Shown here: piece after piece, positions 16,613 through 25,828 of the stretch
How the letters are laid out: the number at the start of each line of letters is the position of its first letter
How positions within the stretch are numbered: position 1 is the first letter of the stretch
From: Syntrophomonadaceae bacterium
GTDB taxonomy: Bacteria; Bacillota; Dethiobacteria; DTU022
Length of the DNA: 51,349 nucleotides
Direction: 5' to 3'
Assembly (NCBI GenBank): GCA_003552365.1
Contig: PUKR01000099.1
Coordinates: 1 to 51,349, forward strand
Translations under genes and position numbers: made by a program
The notes under the pieces: generated by a model
Seen by the model: the letters and a program-made list of their open reading frames with translations, nothing else
The model's database searches: none
Told to the model about the DNA's origin: nothing

Positions 16613-17389
16613 TTAGACTGAAGCTCCAAGTTCATTTGCCGCCCGGTCCAAAATTTGGTCATAGGTAATCATAATCTTCTGAGCGGCCTCGTATGAACGC
16701 CGCACTTTCATCATGTCGGTCATTTCCCGGGCTAAATTTGCGTTGGAACCCTCTAAAAAACCCTGGACCACCTCAAATTCCTCTTCTCCGTCAGGAGCAT
16801 CATCCGTTATAAAGTAGTTTTCACCATGTTTTTCCAACCGGGTTTCCCCCAGGTCGAATACCGCAATATCCAGGGTATCGATTTCCACGGTTTCGCCGTC
16901 TTCACCGATTTCATACAAAGTCCCGTCGGAATGGGCATACACTTCCTCAGAGTTTAACTCAATCGGTCCTCCCTCGCCTAAAACCGGGTATCCTTCAACC
17001 GAAACCAGGGTACCGTCTTCATCAAGCTCAAAGCGGCCATTCCTGGTATAAAGAATTTCCTCTTCACCATCAACCTGGAAAAATCCATCGCCAACCAGGG
17101 CAAAATCAAGGTTTCGATCGGTGACATCAAGTGGCCCCTGGGCAAAAGAAGTTACTGTTTCCTGGGTGGCCACGTTATGGGCTTTCGATCCGATTGGCCG
17201 AAGCTGGCCGCCTCTGCCCTGTTCATTTTCAGGGTGCAATTCATGGACCATCCATTCAGCAAAACTTGTCTCCACATTTTGATCCCGCTTAAACCCGTTT
17301 GTCCGCAAATTGGCCAGGTTGTTGCTGATATTTTGCAGTTGAGCCTGCTGGACCAGCATCGCTCCTTCCGATAAGTAAAGTCCCCGCAT
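16613..17389 (-). CDS. flgF: Flagellar rod protein FlgF-type (FlhO-like)
   Basis: About 258 residues starting at an ATG eight bases after AGGAGG; an upstream GTG in frame would overlap that site. Rod signature: MLVQQAQLQNISNNLANLRTNGFKR; central motif: DFALVGDGFFQV; C-terminal helix: SNANLAREMTDMMKVRRSYEAAQKI. It forms a proximal rod segment. The middle is rich in Asp and Glu, as are the other exported axial proteins here. Confidence 0.9.
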   Translation of the reverse strand: MRGLYLSEGAMLVQQAQLQNISNNLANLRTNGFKRDQNVETSFAEWMVHELHPENEQGRGGQLRPIGSKAHNVATQETVTSFAQGPLDVTDRNLDFALVGDGFFQVDGEEEILYTRNGRFELDEDGTLVSVEGYPVLGEGGPIELNSEEVYAHSDGTLYEIGEDGETVEIDTLDIAVFDLGETRLEKHGENYFITDDAPDGEEEFEVVQGFLEGSNANLAREMTDMMKVRRSYEAAQKIMITYDQILDRAANELGASV

Positions 17390-17438
17390 CTTTTTCACCT
17401 CCTCCGCTATTAATTACTTAAATGCCTGTACTTAATTT

Positions 17439-17936
17439 CTACACTTCTTTTCGAAGCTGATTACCCTGCATGGAAATAATTAGCTCTATTTCGCCTTTCC
17501 CCAGCCTGGTTTGAGAAGCTATTTCCGTAATACTTTTCCCCTCGTTCCAGAGGACTAAAACTTGTTCCCGGTTTATTTTTACGGCCTGGGGCCGAAGTGG
17601 CCTGACTACGCCTTTCAGTGAATCAGCCGGGGACAACAACCGGGTGTTTTCCAACTGTATCTGATCTTCACTTTCAGTATTATCTTCCCCCACCACCATT
17701 GAATTACTTGCTTTCCGTGACAATGCCGGCTTGTTTTTTGCAGCTGTCTCTATTTCCGTAAGGCGGTTTTCCATGAATTCCATTCTTTTTTTAAGAACGT
17801 TAAGACTGCCCAGCTGCCCATTAACAGCAAGTTCTTTTTGCATCAACTGTTTAAAAGCAGGAACCCCGCTGAATTGTGTCTGCCAAAACCAGCTAACTGC
17901 CACCCCTAGAAAAAAACCGAGAATTAAATAGCCCAT
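17439..17936 (-). CDS. SwrB/YlxL-like membrane-anchored protein
   Basis: 165 residues: one N-terminal membrane helix (MGYLILGFFLGVAVSWFW), a short coiled coil (about 35-70), a low-complexity linker and a C-terminal helix-turn-helix-like end (VLVLWNEGKSITEIASQTRLGKGEIELII). Length, topology and position right after the sigma-28 gene match SwrB of Bacillus subtilis, which promotes assembly of the basal body by acting on FliP and related steps. Sequence similarity to SwrB cannot be judged by eye, so the assignment is by synteny and architecture. Confidence 0.6.
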   Translation of the reverse strand: MGYLILGFFLGVAVSWFWQTQFSGVPAFKQLMQKELAVNGQLGSLNVLKKRMEFMENRLTEIETAAKNKPALSRKASNSMVVGEDNTESEDQIQLENTRLLSPADSLKGVVRPLRPQAVKINREQVLVLWNEGKSITEIASQTRLGKGEIELIISMQGNQLRKEV

Positions 17937-18000
17937 GCCGCACCACCCAGGTAAGTTTTTGTTTCTGCTCAGCCATGCTTTGTTAATTAACCCTAAAAAA

Positions 18001-18762
18001 TTACTCCTGTTCGTTTAACATTACCCGTAATCTTTCAATTGCCCGGGCATGCAGTTGAGAAATACGTGCTGCCGATACCTTCATTAATTGCGCCACTTCT
18101 TTCTTGGTCAGCTCTTCATAGTAGAACAGGGAAAGCATCAATTTTTCCCGTTCGGGCAATTTATCGATAGCTTCCGCCAGTTGCCTGACCTGGTCTTTAT
18201 CAGTAAGGATTTCTTCCGGGGTTTGTTCCGGTGAAGCGATAACCCCTTCAAGGCGCAGGCTGTCTTCCCCATCAGGTGAATGAATCACTTTTTCCAAAGA
18301 AACCACCGACATCAGGTTATAGTTCGCCCAAACCTGATCTACGGTTGACGGACTCCAGCCTAAAGTAGATGCGATCTCTTCTCTTTCCGGCTCGCGGTTC
18401 AAGGATTGCCTCAATTTTTCTTCAGCTTCATGGAGTTTACGAAACTGGCTGAAGAAAGAACGTGGTGCCGGGCTGCTCTTACGAATTTCATCAATCATGG
18501 CTCCCTTAATCCGCCAGGTAGCATAAGTTGAAAACTGCACCCCGCGTGAACTTTCATAACGCTCCCAGGCTTCAATCAAGCCGATTATTCCGCTTCCGAC
18601 CAGGTCTTCCTCATCCAGGGAAGGGGGTAAAGCAATGCTGAGCTTTCCGGCCAGCTTCCTGATTAGCGGAAGGTAATTGGTTATAACCTCTTCACTGCTT
18701 CCTTCCAGTGGCTGCTCCTGTTGTTGTTCCTGGTAAACCTTTTTTACATTACGCTCAAGCAT
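18001..18762 (-). CDS. fliA: Flagellar sigma factor sigma-28 (FliA/SigD)
   Basis: About 253 residues. Region 2 shows LVGSGIIGLIEAWERYESSRGVQFSTYATWRIKGAMIDEIR, the hallmark of sigma-28; region 3 is PEREEIASTLGWSPSTVDQV, and region 4.2 is LTKKEVAQLMKVSAARISQLHARAIERLR. The ATG at 18762 follows AGGGGG; an upstream in-frame extension overlaps the pilZ gene end and is not family-like. Its targets in the window are likely the promoters at 7608-7632 and 46427-46453; it is antagonised by FlgM. Its own expression depends on the riboswitch-controlled operon. Confidence 0.95.
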   Translation of the reverse strand: MLERNVKKVYQEQQQEQPLEGSSEEVITNYLPLIRKLAGKLSIALPPSLDEEDLVGSGIIGLIEAWERYESSRGVQFSTYATWRIKGAMIDEIRKSSPAPRSFFSQFRKLHEAEEKLRQSLNREPEREEIASTLGWSPSTVDQVWANYNLMSVVSLEKVIHSPDGEDSLRLEGVIASPEQTPEEILTDKDQVRQLAEAIDKLPEREKLMLSLFYYEELTKKEVAQLMKVSAARISQLHARAIERLRVMLNEQE

Positions 18763-18781
18763 AGTCCCCCTGGAACCTCCC

Positions 18782-19546
18782 TTACTCTTTATTGCGCATT
18801 GATTCAAACAGATAGTTTATAATGCGCTCCCGAACGTTTTCGTTTATATTGATAAAGCTAACCCCGGCCCGGTATCGTTTCCACCTTCCTATGCTAATGG
18901 TCACAACCCTGACAACCTTTCCTTCCAGGAGAAAAACATGGTTCTCTTCTCCATTAAGCTTGATCTTAATTAAAAGATGATCGTTTCTTTTTAACCGCTC
19001 GGAGACAACCATTCGCAACCCGCCCCCGGACAGGTCCAGGGTAAAAGCAGCTCTTCCCGGCATTATGCTTTCCAATTCCCTGGTGCGTTCCTCCATCCAG
19101 AGTGGGTCTTCCCAAAACCCGGGAGTGCGACACGAACTAAAATATTGAGTGCTGTTTTTTATAGCCGGGTCATCCAGGCACCAATAACGCAATTCGAAGT
19201 GACAGGGAACCCGGATATGACCCCGCCGCTGGTGCCGCTCTACCGTGTAAGGTTTTTTCACCAGGTAATGCTTTTCCACGCTGTTCCGGTTAACTCCGAT
19301 CACTAAAGAATTAAACAGATAAACAGCTTCATCTTTTACCAGGCAAAACTGCCAGCTGCTGTTATGAGGCATGGGTAGTTCTTTACCGCCGGAAACCGGT
19401 TCACATATGGTTATAATCTCCTTACCCGTTTCCCTGATATGGCAGGTATAATATTCTTGATCCCGCTCGTTCAAAACCTGGAGCCGATCACCAACTGTTA
19501 AACTTTTATTCATTTCAGCCGCTTTTCTTCTTCCGAACAGCTTCAT
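18782..19546 (-). CDS. PilZ-domain cyclic di-GMP receptor, YcgR/YpfA-like
   Basis: 254 residues with an N-terminal YcgR-like barrel (1-110) and a C-terminal PilZ domain. Cyclic di-GMP binding motifs are visible: HQRRGHIRVPC (RxxxR) and DLSGGGLRM ((D/N)xSxxG). In family members, ligand binding leads to contact with the motor and slows rotation (MotI/DgrA in Bacillus). An insert rich in charged and aromatic residues separates the two motifs. It overlaps flhG by four bases and lies between flhG and fliA. Confidence 0.92.
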   Translation of the reverse strand: MKLFGRRKAAEMNKSLTVGDRLQVLNERDQEYYTCHIRETGKEIITICEPVSGGKELPMPHNSSWQFCLVKDEAVYLFNSLVIGVNRNSVEKHYLVKKPYTVERHQRRGHIRVPCHFELRYWCLDDPAIKNSTQYFSSCRTPGFWEDPLWMEERTRELESIMPGRAAFTLDLSGGGLRMVVSERLKRNDHLLIKIKLNGEENHVFLLEGKVVRVVTISIGRWKRYRAGVSFININENVRERIINYLFESMRNKE

Positions 19547-20430
19547 CGCACACCCCTTAACCTGTTTATAAAGGCTGCTAAGCCGCGTTTAGGCCTCTCC
19601 TTGGCCTCCCCATTGGCAATACGCCAGGCAATCCTGTTCACCGCTGTCGAGGCCATGCTTTGCGGGCGGCTTACCACAAAGGGAGAAAAGTTGTGCACTG
19701 CCCTGCTCACCGCCGGATCATACCGGACTTCCCCCAGGTAAGTTAGTTCCATGGCAGGTAAATATTGCTGCGTAACCCGATTCAAGCCTTTGAATACTTT
19801 TTGACCATGTTCAAGGCTATGGGTCAGGTTAACAACAATCCGCCCTTCTTTTTTCTGACCTCTCTCCGCTACAATTTTGAGCAGGCTATATGCATCGGTC
19901 ATGGCCGTCGGTTCCGGTGTGGTGATCAGGATAAACTCATCCGCAGCCTCGACAAAGCTAATTACATTTCTGGTAATCCCCGCTGCGGTATCAATTAAAA
20001 TATAGTCGGCCTCATTTTCCAGCTCGACCACCTGTTCCAGTAAATTTTGCCTTTTAGCCTGATCAAGGTTGGCCAGTTCATATAACCCGGATCCCCCGGG
20101 AATAATTTTTAAATTAAGGGGGCCTTCCATGATAATTTCCGACAAGCTTTTAGCGCCGTCAATCACATCACCAATGTTGTAGCGGGGCAGGGAATTAAAC
20201 ATCACGTCGATGTTGGCCAGGCCTAGATCAGCGTCAAGAATGATCACCCGGTAGCCGATCCTGGATAGGGCAAGGCCTAAGTTAACAACCAGGCTGGTTT
20301 TACCCACCCCACCTTTTCCGCTGGTAATTGCATATACTTTCGCCTGGCCGGCAATCGAGCTCGCTCCGCCAGAATTTTGAAGGCTTTTATTTTGAACCGC
20401 CGTCCTTAATTGTTCAGCCTGGTCTTTCAT
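19543..20430 (-). CDS. flhG: Flagellar number regulator ATPase FlhG (YlxH, MinD-like)
   Basis: About 295 residues. The deviant Walker A is SGKGGVGKTSLVVNLG, followed by ILDADLGLANIDVMF and YILIDTAAGITRNV. It is a MinD-family ATPase that works with FlhF to set number and position of flagella and interacts with C-ring proteins. The ATG at 20430 is preferred to a TTG six codons upstream that overlaps the ribosome binding site. Directly downstream of flhF. Confidence 0.95.
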   Translation of the reverse strand: MKDQAEQLRTAVQNKSLQNSGGASSIAGQAKVYAITSGKGGVGKTSLVVNLGLALSRIGYRVIILDADLGLANIDVMFNSLPRYNIGDVIDGAKSLSEIIMEGPLNLKIIPGGSGLYELANLDQAKRQNLLEQVVELENEADYILIDTAAGITRNVISFVEAADEFILITTPEPTAMTDAYSLLKIVAERGQKKEGRIVVNLTHSLEHGQKVFKGLNRVTQQYLPAMELTYLGEVRYDPAVSRAVHNFSPFVVSRPQSMASTAVNRIAWRIANGEAKERPKRGLAAFINRLRGVR

Positions 20431-20432
20431 CG

Positions 20433-21548
20433 CTAACCCGCCCTCCAAAGCATACCAGCCACGTCAATTTCAGCTGCCTGCTTCAAATCTTCAGGGACTC
20501 TCTGCCCGTCAGTTAAATATGCCAGGGGCACCTTGGTGTAATAAGGACTGTTTAAAAGTGCCCCGTAAGAATTGGTTTCATCAAGCTTGGTGAGAACCAG
20601 GCGGTTATAATTAAGCCTGGCAAATTTTTCTGTAATATAACTGATATCCTGCCGCCGGGTTGTTGCACTGATTACCAGGTAAATATCGGCAGGTTTCAGC
20701 ATATCAATATAAGCAGCTAAATCCTCCAGCTGTTCATTATTACCCGTGGCACGCCCGGCAGTATCCACCAGGATCCTGTCACAGCCTTCCAGCCGCATCA
20801 TTACCTTAAACAGATCCTGTGGGTTCATTACCACTTCAAGCGGCAGGTCCATTATTTCCGAGTAAGCCCGCAGCTGGTCTACCGCACCGATGCGGTAATG
20901 GTCGATGGTAACCAGCCCCACTTTTTCTTGTTCGGATATAGAATAACGTGCCGCCACCTTGGCCAGGGTAGTGGTTTTACCCACTCCGGTAGGGCCGACA
21001 AATACCTGGGTCCGGTTGCTGGATCCATTAATACTACTTATTTTAGCGGAAGCTTTTTCCTTCAGGATCTCCGCCATTTGAGCATGGCTAATCCGGCCGG
21101 GCCTGGCTGCCTCTTCTTCTGCTTCGCTAAAAATTTCTTCCATCAAATTAGGATCAAGGTCATGGTGCTCGAGGTAATTTCTCCAGTAAGCGGAGCTCTT
21201 TTTCTTGGTTACCACCCCGGACCCCGCCTTTTCATCCTGCCCGGAACCTAATGCTACCGTTGATATTTCTGTTATTTTCTCCTTCAGTTCCTTAAGTTCC
21301 TCAGCCATGGAAGATATCTCCTGATCTTTTTCAGCGACCTTTTTAAGCATATTATCGTTTACAGGAGGTTGTTTCCTCGTCGGATCTACCGCTGCAATAA
21401 TTTCAACCTGCCTGGGGGTGAAAAAACCAAGCAGCCCCTTGCGCCGAACCGGACGGCTGTGAAGGATTACCGCTTCCATCCCTAAATCTTTTTTTACTCG
21501 CATCATCCCTTCCTTCATGTCCTCGGCCACATACTTTTTAATCTTCAT
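20433..21548 (-). CDS. flhF: SRP-type GTPase FlhF
   Basis: 371 residues: a basic N-terminal B domain with a coiled segment, then an NG GTPase core. G motifs are VFVGPTGVGKTTTLAKV (G1), TIDHYRIGAVDQLRAYSE (G2/G3 region), ILVDTAGR and LTKLDET (G4). It directs the site of flagellar assembly. Overlaps the flhA end by 11 bases. Confidence 0.96.
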   Translation of the reverse strand: MKIKKYVAEDMKEGMMRVKKDLGMEAVILHSRPVRRKGLLGFFTPRQVEIIAAVDPTRKQPPVNDNMLKKVAEKDQEISSMAEELKELKEKITEISTVALGSGQDEKAGSGVVTKKKSSAYWRNYLEHHDLDPNLMEEIFSEAEEEAARPGRISHAQMAEILKEKASAKISSINGSSNRTQVFVGPTGVGKTTTLAKVAARYSISEQEKVGLVTIDHYRIGAVDQLRAYSEIMDLPLEVVMNPQDLFKVMMRLEGCDRILVDTAGRATGNNEQLEDLAAYIDMLKPADIYLVISATTRRQDISYITEKFARLNYNRLVLTKLDETNSYGALLNSPYYTKVPLAYLTDGQRVPEDLKQAAEIDVAGMLWRAG

Positions 21549-23637
21549 TTTCTTTAATCACCCCCACCGCTTCCACTTTAACTTCCGGCAGCACTTCATT
21601 GATCGAAAGCACCGGTAAATTCAGGTGAAACCTTTCCAGAAGACGCTTCAAAGGCAGCCTAACTGTTGGTGAAGTTAACAACACCGGCGAAATTCCTTTT
21701 TTGTATAAATTATCAGTTACCTTGCTAATCCCATCCACCAGGTTTTGGGTCACCTCGGGATCCATCACCGGAAAACTGCCCTGCTTGGTGTACTGAATGG
21801 ATTCAGAAATTTTCTTTTCCAGCTTCGGATCTATAGTTACAACCTGCATCCGGTTATCTTCGTTAACATGCTGCGCAGTTATGGTCCGCCGGAGGGCCTG
21901 CCTGACCGACTCCGTTAAAGAATCAATATCTTTGGTGGTCCGTCCCTGGTCGGCTAATTCTTCCAAAATGGTAACCATATCATGCAGGGGAACCCTTTCT
22001 TTAAGCAAGTTCTGTAAAACTTTCTGCACTTCGCCGAGGGACATGATCTCCGGGGTCAGTTCTTCTACCACGGCCTGGTTGGTTTCCTTTAAAGCCTGCA
22101 GCATTTCTTTAACTGCCTGGCGATCCAGGATCTCGTGGGCATTGGCTTTAATAACCTCGCTCAAATGTGTAATCAGCACGGTTGAAGCGTCGACAACAGT
22201 ACAACCCAGCGCTTCCGCACCGGCCCTCTTTTCTTCAGAAATCCATACCGCCGGCAAATTAAAAGTTGGTTCGGTAGTTTCAATACCCTCAACTCCCGCC
22301 GGCAACTCACCTTCCGGGTTTAAAGCAAGATAGAGACCGGGACGGATTTGACCACGGGCTATTTCATTACCCTTTAATTTGAAACGGTATTCAAACGATC
22401 CAAGCTGCAGGTTGTCGCGCATGCGGATCGGTTGAATAATGATTCCCAGTTCATTGACAGCCCTTTTACGGGCAGCTGTGATTCGATCCAGTAAATTACC
22501 ACCCCTGGATTCATCGGTTAACTCTACCAGGTTGTAACCAATTTCGATTTCCAGCAGCTCTACCCGGAGTAGAGAGCTGAAATCATCCTGTTCGGGAGCC
22601 TTATCGGCTGTTTCCTGCTCCGCAACCGCCTGGGCCTTTTCTTCAACCTGCTTCCTTTCCCTAAAGAGTATAAAAGACAGGGTTCCGCCTGCAGCAGCAA
22701 GCAGGAAAAAGGGTAAAGGCGGCATACCGGGAACAACCCCCAGGAAAAAGAGCAATACAGCTGCCAGGAAAATCACCTTTGGAAAGGCAACCAGTTGAGC
22801 GCTCATTTCTTCACCAAAGGAGGCTTCTGCAGTAGAGCGGGTCACCAGCATTCCTGCTGAAGTTGAAATCAATAAAGCTGGAATTTGGGCCACCAACCCG
22901 TCACCAACAGTAAGGATTGTAAAAACCGAAGCTGCTTCATCCAGCGACATGCCCAGTTGAAGCGCCCCAATGCCGAGGCCGCCCAGGATATTGATTAAAA
23001 CAATAACTATTCCGGCAATGGCATCGCCGCGGACAAACTTGCTGGCACCGTCCATCGAACCATAAAAATCTGCTTCTTTTTGCATTTCTTTGCGTTTGTT
23101 CCTTGCCGTTTCCTCATCAATCAAACCGGCATTGAAATCAGCATCAATACTCATTTGTTTACCGGGCAGGGCATCGAGAGTGAAACGAGCAGCCACTTCA
23201 GCCACTCTTCCCGCACCATTGGTAATAACCACAAACTGCACTACTGTGATAATGACGAAAACGACCATACCCACCACGTAATTCTCACTAACCACAAAAT
23301 CGCCGAAAGCCTGGATTACCGAGCCGGCATGGGCCTCGGAAAGGATCAGGCGGGTTGAAGAAATATTTAAAGCCAGGCGAAACAAAGTCGCTGTTAAAAG
23401 CACCGACGGAAAAATATTTAGCTCCCGGGTATCACTGGCAAATAAAGTTACCAGCAAGACCACCAGGGCAAAGGCTATATTCAAGGTCAAAAGAAGATCG
23501 AGCAGCCAGGGAGTCACCGGGATGATAATAATAATTACCATGCCGATAAAGGCTACCGCAGCCATAATATCGGTATTGCTTCGCAGCAGTTTACCTATAG
23601 AATCAAGATTAATTTTGTTCTGGTTCGTAATCGCCAT
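21538..23637 (-). CDS. flhA: Flagellar export gate protein FlhA
   Basis: 699 residues. The N-terminal half has about eight membrane helices with the family block VSENYVVGMVVFVIITVVQF, the FHIPEP region (VAARFTLDALPGKQMSID, ARNKRKEMQKEADFYGSMDGASKFVRGDA) and GMLVTRSTAEASFGEE. The C-terminal cytosolic half, which docks chaperone-substrate complexes, ends with RFHLNLPVLSINEV. It forms the nonameric ring of the export gate. Confidence 0.97.
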   Translation of the reverse strand: MAITNQNKINLDSIGKLLRSNTDIMAAVAFIGMVIIIIIPVTPWLLDLLLTLNIAFALVVLLVTLFASDTRELNIFPSVLLTATLFRLALNISSTRLILSEAHAGSVIQAFGDFVVSENYVVGMVVFVIITVVQFVVITNGAGRVAEVAARFTLDALPGKQMSIDADFNAGLIDEETARNKRKEMQKEADFYGSMDGASKFVRGDAIAGIVIVLINILGGLGIGALQLGMSLDEAASVFTILTVGDGLVAQIPALLISTSAGMLVTRSTAEASFGEEMSAQLVAFPKVIFLAAVLLFFLGVVPGMPPLPFFLLAAAGGTLSFILFRERKQVEEKAQAVAEQETADKAPEQDDFSSLLRVELLEIEIGYNLVELTDESRGGNLLDRITAARKRAVNELGIIIQPIRMRDNLQLGSFEYRFKLKGNEIARGQIRPGLYLALNPEGELPAGVEGIETTEPTFNLPAVWISEEKRAGAEALGCTVVDASTVLITHLSEVIKANAHEILDRQAVKEMLQALKETNQAVVEELTPEIMSLGEVQKVLQNLLKERVPLHDMVTILEELADQGRTTKDIDSLTESVRQALRRTITAQHVNEDNRMQVVTIDPKLEKKISESIQYTKQGSFPVMDPEVTQNLVDGISKVTDNLYKKGISPVLLTSPTVRLPLKRLLERFHLNLPVLSINEVLPEVKVEAVGVIKENED

Positions 23638-23656
23638 CTGCTACCATGCCTTTCAA

Positions 23657-24736
23657 CTAGATGTGACTTCTTTTTTCTTGCATGCGGTACACCAGGGCCA
23701 TGATTTCGGCCACCGCCTGGTATAGCTCCATCGGTATCTCTTCGCCAATTTCAGTTTTTTGCCAGAGAACCCTGGCAACCGGAGGGTTTTCAACAACAGG
23801 CACCTCATTTTCTCCGGCAATTTCCCTGATTTTTTGGGCCAAAACTTCCACACCCTTGGCCACCACCCTTGGAGCCCGGTCCTCCCCTTCCCGGTAAACC
23901 AAAGCAACTGCTATTTCGGTAGGGTTGGTAATAACCACATCTGCGGAAGGAACATCCTGCATCATCCTCTCGCGGGCAACCTGCCTCTGCTTTTCTTTCA
24001 GTTTTGAGCGAACCAGGGGATCTCCTTCCAGTTGTTTATGTTCATCCTTTATTTCTTTTCGGCTCATTTTTAGACCGGTTTTGTGTTCATAACGCTGGTA
24101 AAGATAGTCCATAAAAGCAATGAATAGAAATACTATACCAACGATAATGCCGAGCATTATAATCGTATTCCAGAACACTTCCAGGCTAACGGCCGCTGTT
24201 TGATTTACCAGGCGCATCAGTTCGTCCAAACGGCTGCGCACAAACAGGTATGCAACCGAACTGATAATCAATATTTTCAAGATCGCCTTAACCATTTCAA
24301 ACAAGGCTTTTTTAGAGGCGATCTTTTTTAACCCCTCCAGCGGATTAAGCCTTTTCAGCTGGGGAGCCATCTGCTGGGTCGAGGTCAAAAACCCAACCTG
24401 CACCAGGTTTGAAGTAATCCCCAGGATAACCGCAACCGCAAACACAGGGGCCATTATGGTGAAATAACGGGTAATGGCATCCCAGAGCACCGTATGGGCA
24501 TTGCTCATCGTTAAAGGATAAGCCAGCATGTCGTGCGCAAACAGGTTAAAAGCTTCTTCAATCCCGCCAAGGGCAAGGGTGCCAAAAACTATAAACAAAA
24601 GCATTACCCCCAGAATGTTAATAGCAGAGTTTAATTCCATGCTTTTGAAAACCTGTCCCTTGCGCCGGGCTTCTCTTAATCGATGAGGCGTGGGCTCTTC
24701 TGTTTTATCCCCGGTGTCCTGGAAGAAAAAGAACAA
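23657..24736 (-). CDS. flhB: Flagellar export switch protein FlhB, with NPTE in place of NPTH
   Basis: 359 residues: start TTG after a GGGGTGG-type site; four membrane helices (about 40-215) and a cytosolic C-domain. The autocleavage motif near residue 270 reads DVVITNPTEIAVALVYREG, so the Asn-Pro scissile bond is kept but the usual His is Glu. FlhB switches export from rod-hook to filament substrates together with FliK. A second FlhB-like C-domain protein is at 5701-5991. Confidence 0.95.
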   Translation of the reverse strand: MFFFFQDTGDKTEEPTPHRLREARRKGQVFKSMELNSAINILGVMLLFIVFGTLALGGIEEAFNLFAHDMLAYPLTMSNAHTVLWDAITRYFTIMAPVFAVAVILGITSNLVQVGFLTSTQQMAPQLKRLNPLEGLKKIASKKALFEMVKAILKILIISSVAYLFVRSRLDELMRLVNQTAAVSLEVFWNTIIMLGIIVGIVFLFIAFMDYLYQRYEHKTGLKMSRKEIKDEHKQLEGDPLVRSKLKEKQRQVARERMMQDVPSADVVITNPTEIAVALVYREGEDRAPRVVAKGVEVLAQKIREIAGENEVPVVENPPVARVLWQKTEIGEEIPMELYQAVAEIMALVYRMQEKRSHI

Positions 24737-24740
24737 GTCT

Positions 24741-25520
24741 TCACCACCCCTGCATAAACTGGTTTAAGTATAAAACAAAGCGGTCTGTCAAACCTTCCCA
24801 TACTACACCGAATACCGGCACCAGCATGGCAAAAAGCAGCATCGACAAGGCTATTTTCAATGGCAGCCCCAGGATAAAAACATGAACCTGGGGAACTGTT
24901 TTGGCAATCAAGCCCAGGGAGATATCCACCACCATCAAAATAATTATAATCGGTGCCACCAGCTGAAAAGACAAAGCAAACATATCGGCGAAAAGCCTGA
25001 TCAAACCGCCGGCCTGGGCCTGTCCCATCAGCGGTGCTTCAATAGGAATTAACACGTAACTTTCGGCCAGCGACCTTATAAAATAATGGTGTCCATTTAA
25101 AGTCAGGAAAAAAACCAGGGCTAACAGGTAATAAAATTGCCCCATAAAAGTTACCCTGCTGCCAAACTGCGGCTCAAAAACACCCGACAGCATAAGCCCA
25201 GATTTCAAGTCAACCATCTGGCCGGCATTCAAAAAAACCTGGAACATCATATTAACCAAGTAACCCAAAGCCAATCCAACAAGGACCTCCTTGCCGATTA
25301 ATAAAACCATCTCCAGGGGCCCCCGAAAATCAAGTTCCGGTTGGGCCTCCAGGGAAAGAAAGATAAGCAGGGCAACTACCAGCGAAAGCCAGAGGCGTAA
25401 GGTAAAAGGAATGCCCTGGTAACTAAAAAAAGGAAACAGGAATACAATTCCCATCATCCGGGCCCAGACAAAAAAGTAAACAACCCAATCCTGTAAATCA
25501 AGGGGAAATAGTGTTTCCAA
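24741..25520 (-). CDS. fliR: Flagellar export gate protein FliR
   Basis: 259 residues, six hydrophobic helices, with the family pattern FFVWARMMGIVFLFPFFSY, then LVNMMFQVFLNAGQMVDLKSGL and FALSFQLVAPIIIILMVVDISLGL. It forms the FliP-FliQ-FliR gate core. A TTG start behind GGGGGCGAG appears to be used. Four bases separate it from flhB. Confidence 0.95.
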   Translation of the reverse strand: METLFPLDLQDWVVYFFVWARMMGIVFLFPFFSYQGIPFTLRLWLSLVVALLIFLSLEAQPELDFRGPLEMVLLIGKEVLVGLALGYLVNMMFQVFLNAGQMVDLKSGLMLSGVFEPQFGSRVTFMGQFYYLLALVFFLTLNGHHYFIRSLAESYVLIPIEAPLMGQAQAGGLIRLFADMFALSFQLVAPIIIILMVVDISLGLIAKTVPQVHVFILGLPLKIALSMLLFAMLVPVFGVVWEGLTDRFVLYLNQFMQGW

Positions 25521-25547
25521 GTTCTCGCCCCCATCTAAGGCCCTCCA

Positions 25548-25814
25548 TCAAAGCATCGTCAACCCTTCACTCCAGAGCTGGATCGTAAACCGGACCACAT
25601 TACTGAACACCCATCCACCAAAAATCATTACTGCCAGCAGCACCGCAACTATCTTAGGCACAAAAGCCAGGGTTGGTTCCTGGATCTGGGTGGTAGCCTG
25701 GAGAATGCTGACTGTTAACCCCACAGCCAAACCTGATCCGATAATCGGAGCCACCATCAGTAAAATAACTATTACTCCTTGCTGTACTATATTAAGCAGG
25801 CCATCGGGCGTCAT
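25548..25814 (-). CDS. fliQ: Flagellar export gate protein FliQ
   Basis: 88 residues with two membrane helices; the block PIIGSGLAVGLTVSILQATTQIQEPTLAFVPKIVAVLL is typical of FliQ. It packs around FliP/FliR in the export gate. Confidence 0.95.
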   Translation of the reverse strand: MTPDGLLNIVQQGVIVILLMVAPIIGSGLAVGLTVSILQATTQIQEPTLAFVPKIVAVLLAVMIFGGWVFSNVVRFTIQLWSEGLTML

Positions 25815-25828
25815 CAGTTAAAACCCCT

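Noticed and set aside
17970..17990. Third copy of the CTGCTCAGCCATGCTT part of the 49-nt element
   Set aside because: Only about 16 bases match and the hairpin part is missing, so it is not counted as a copy.
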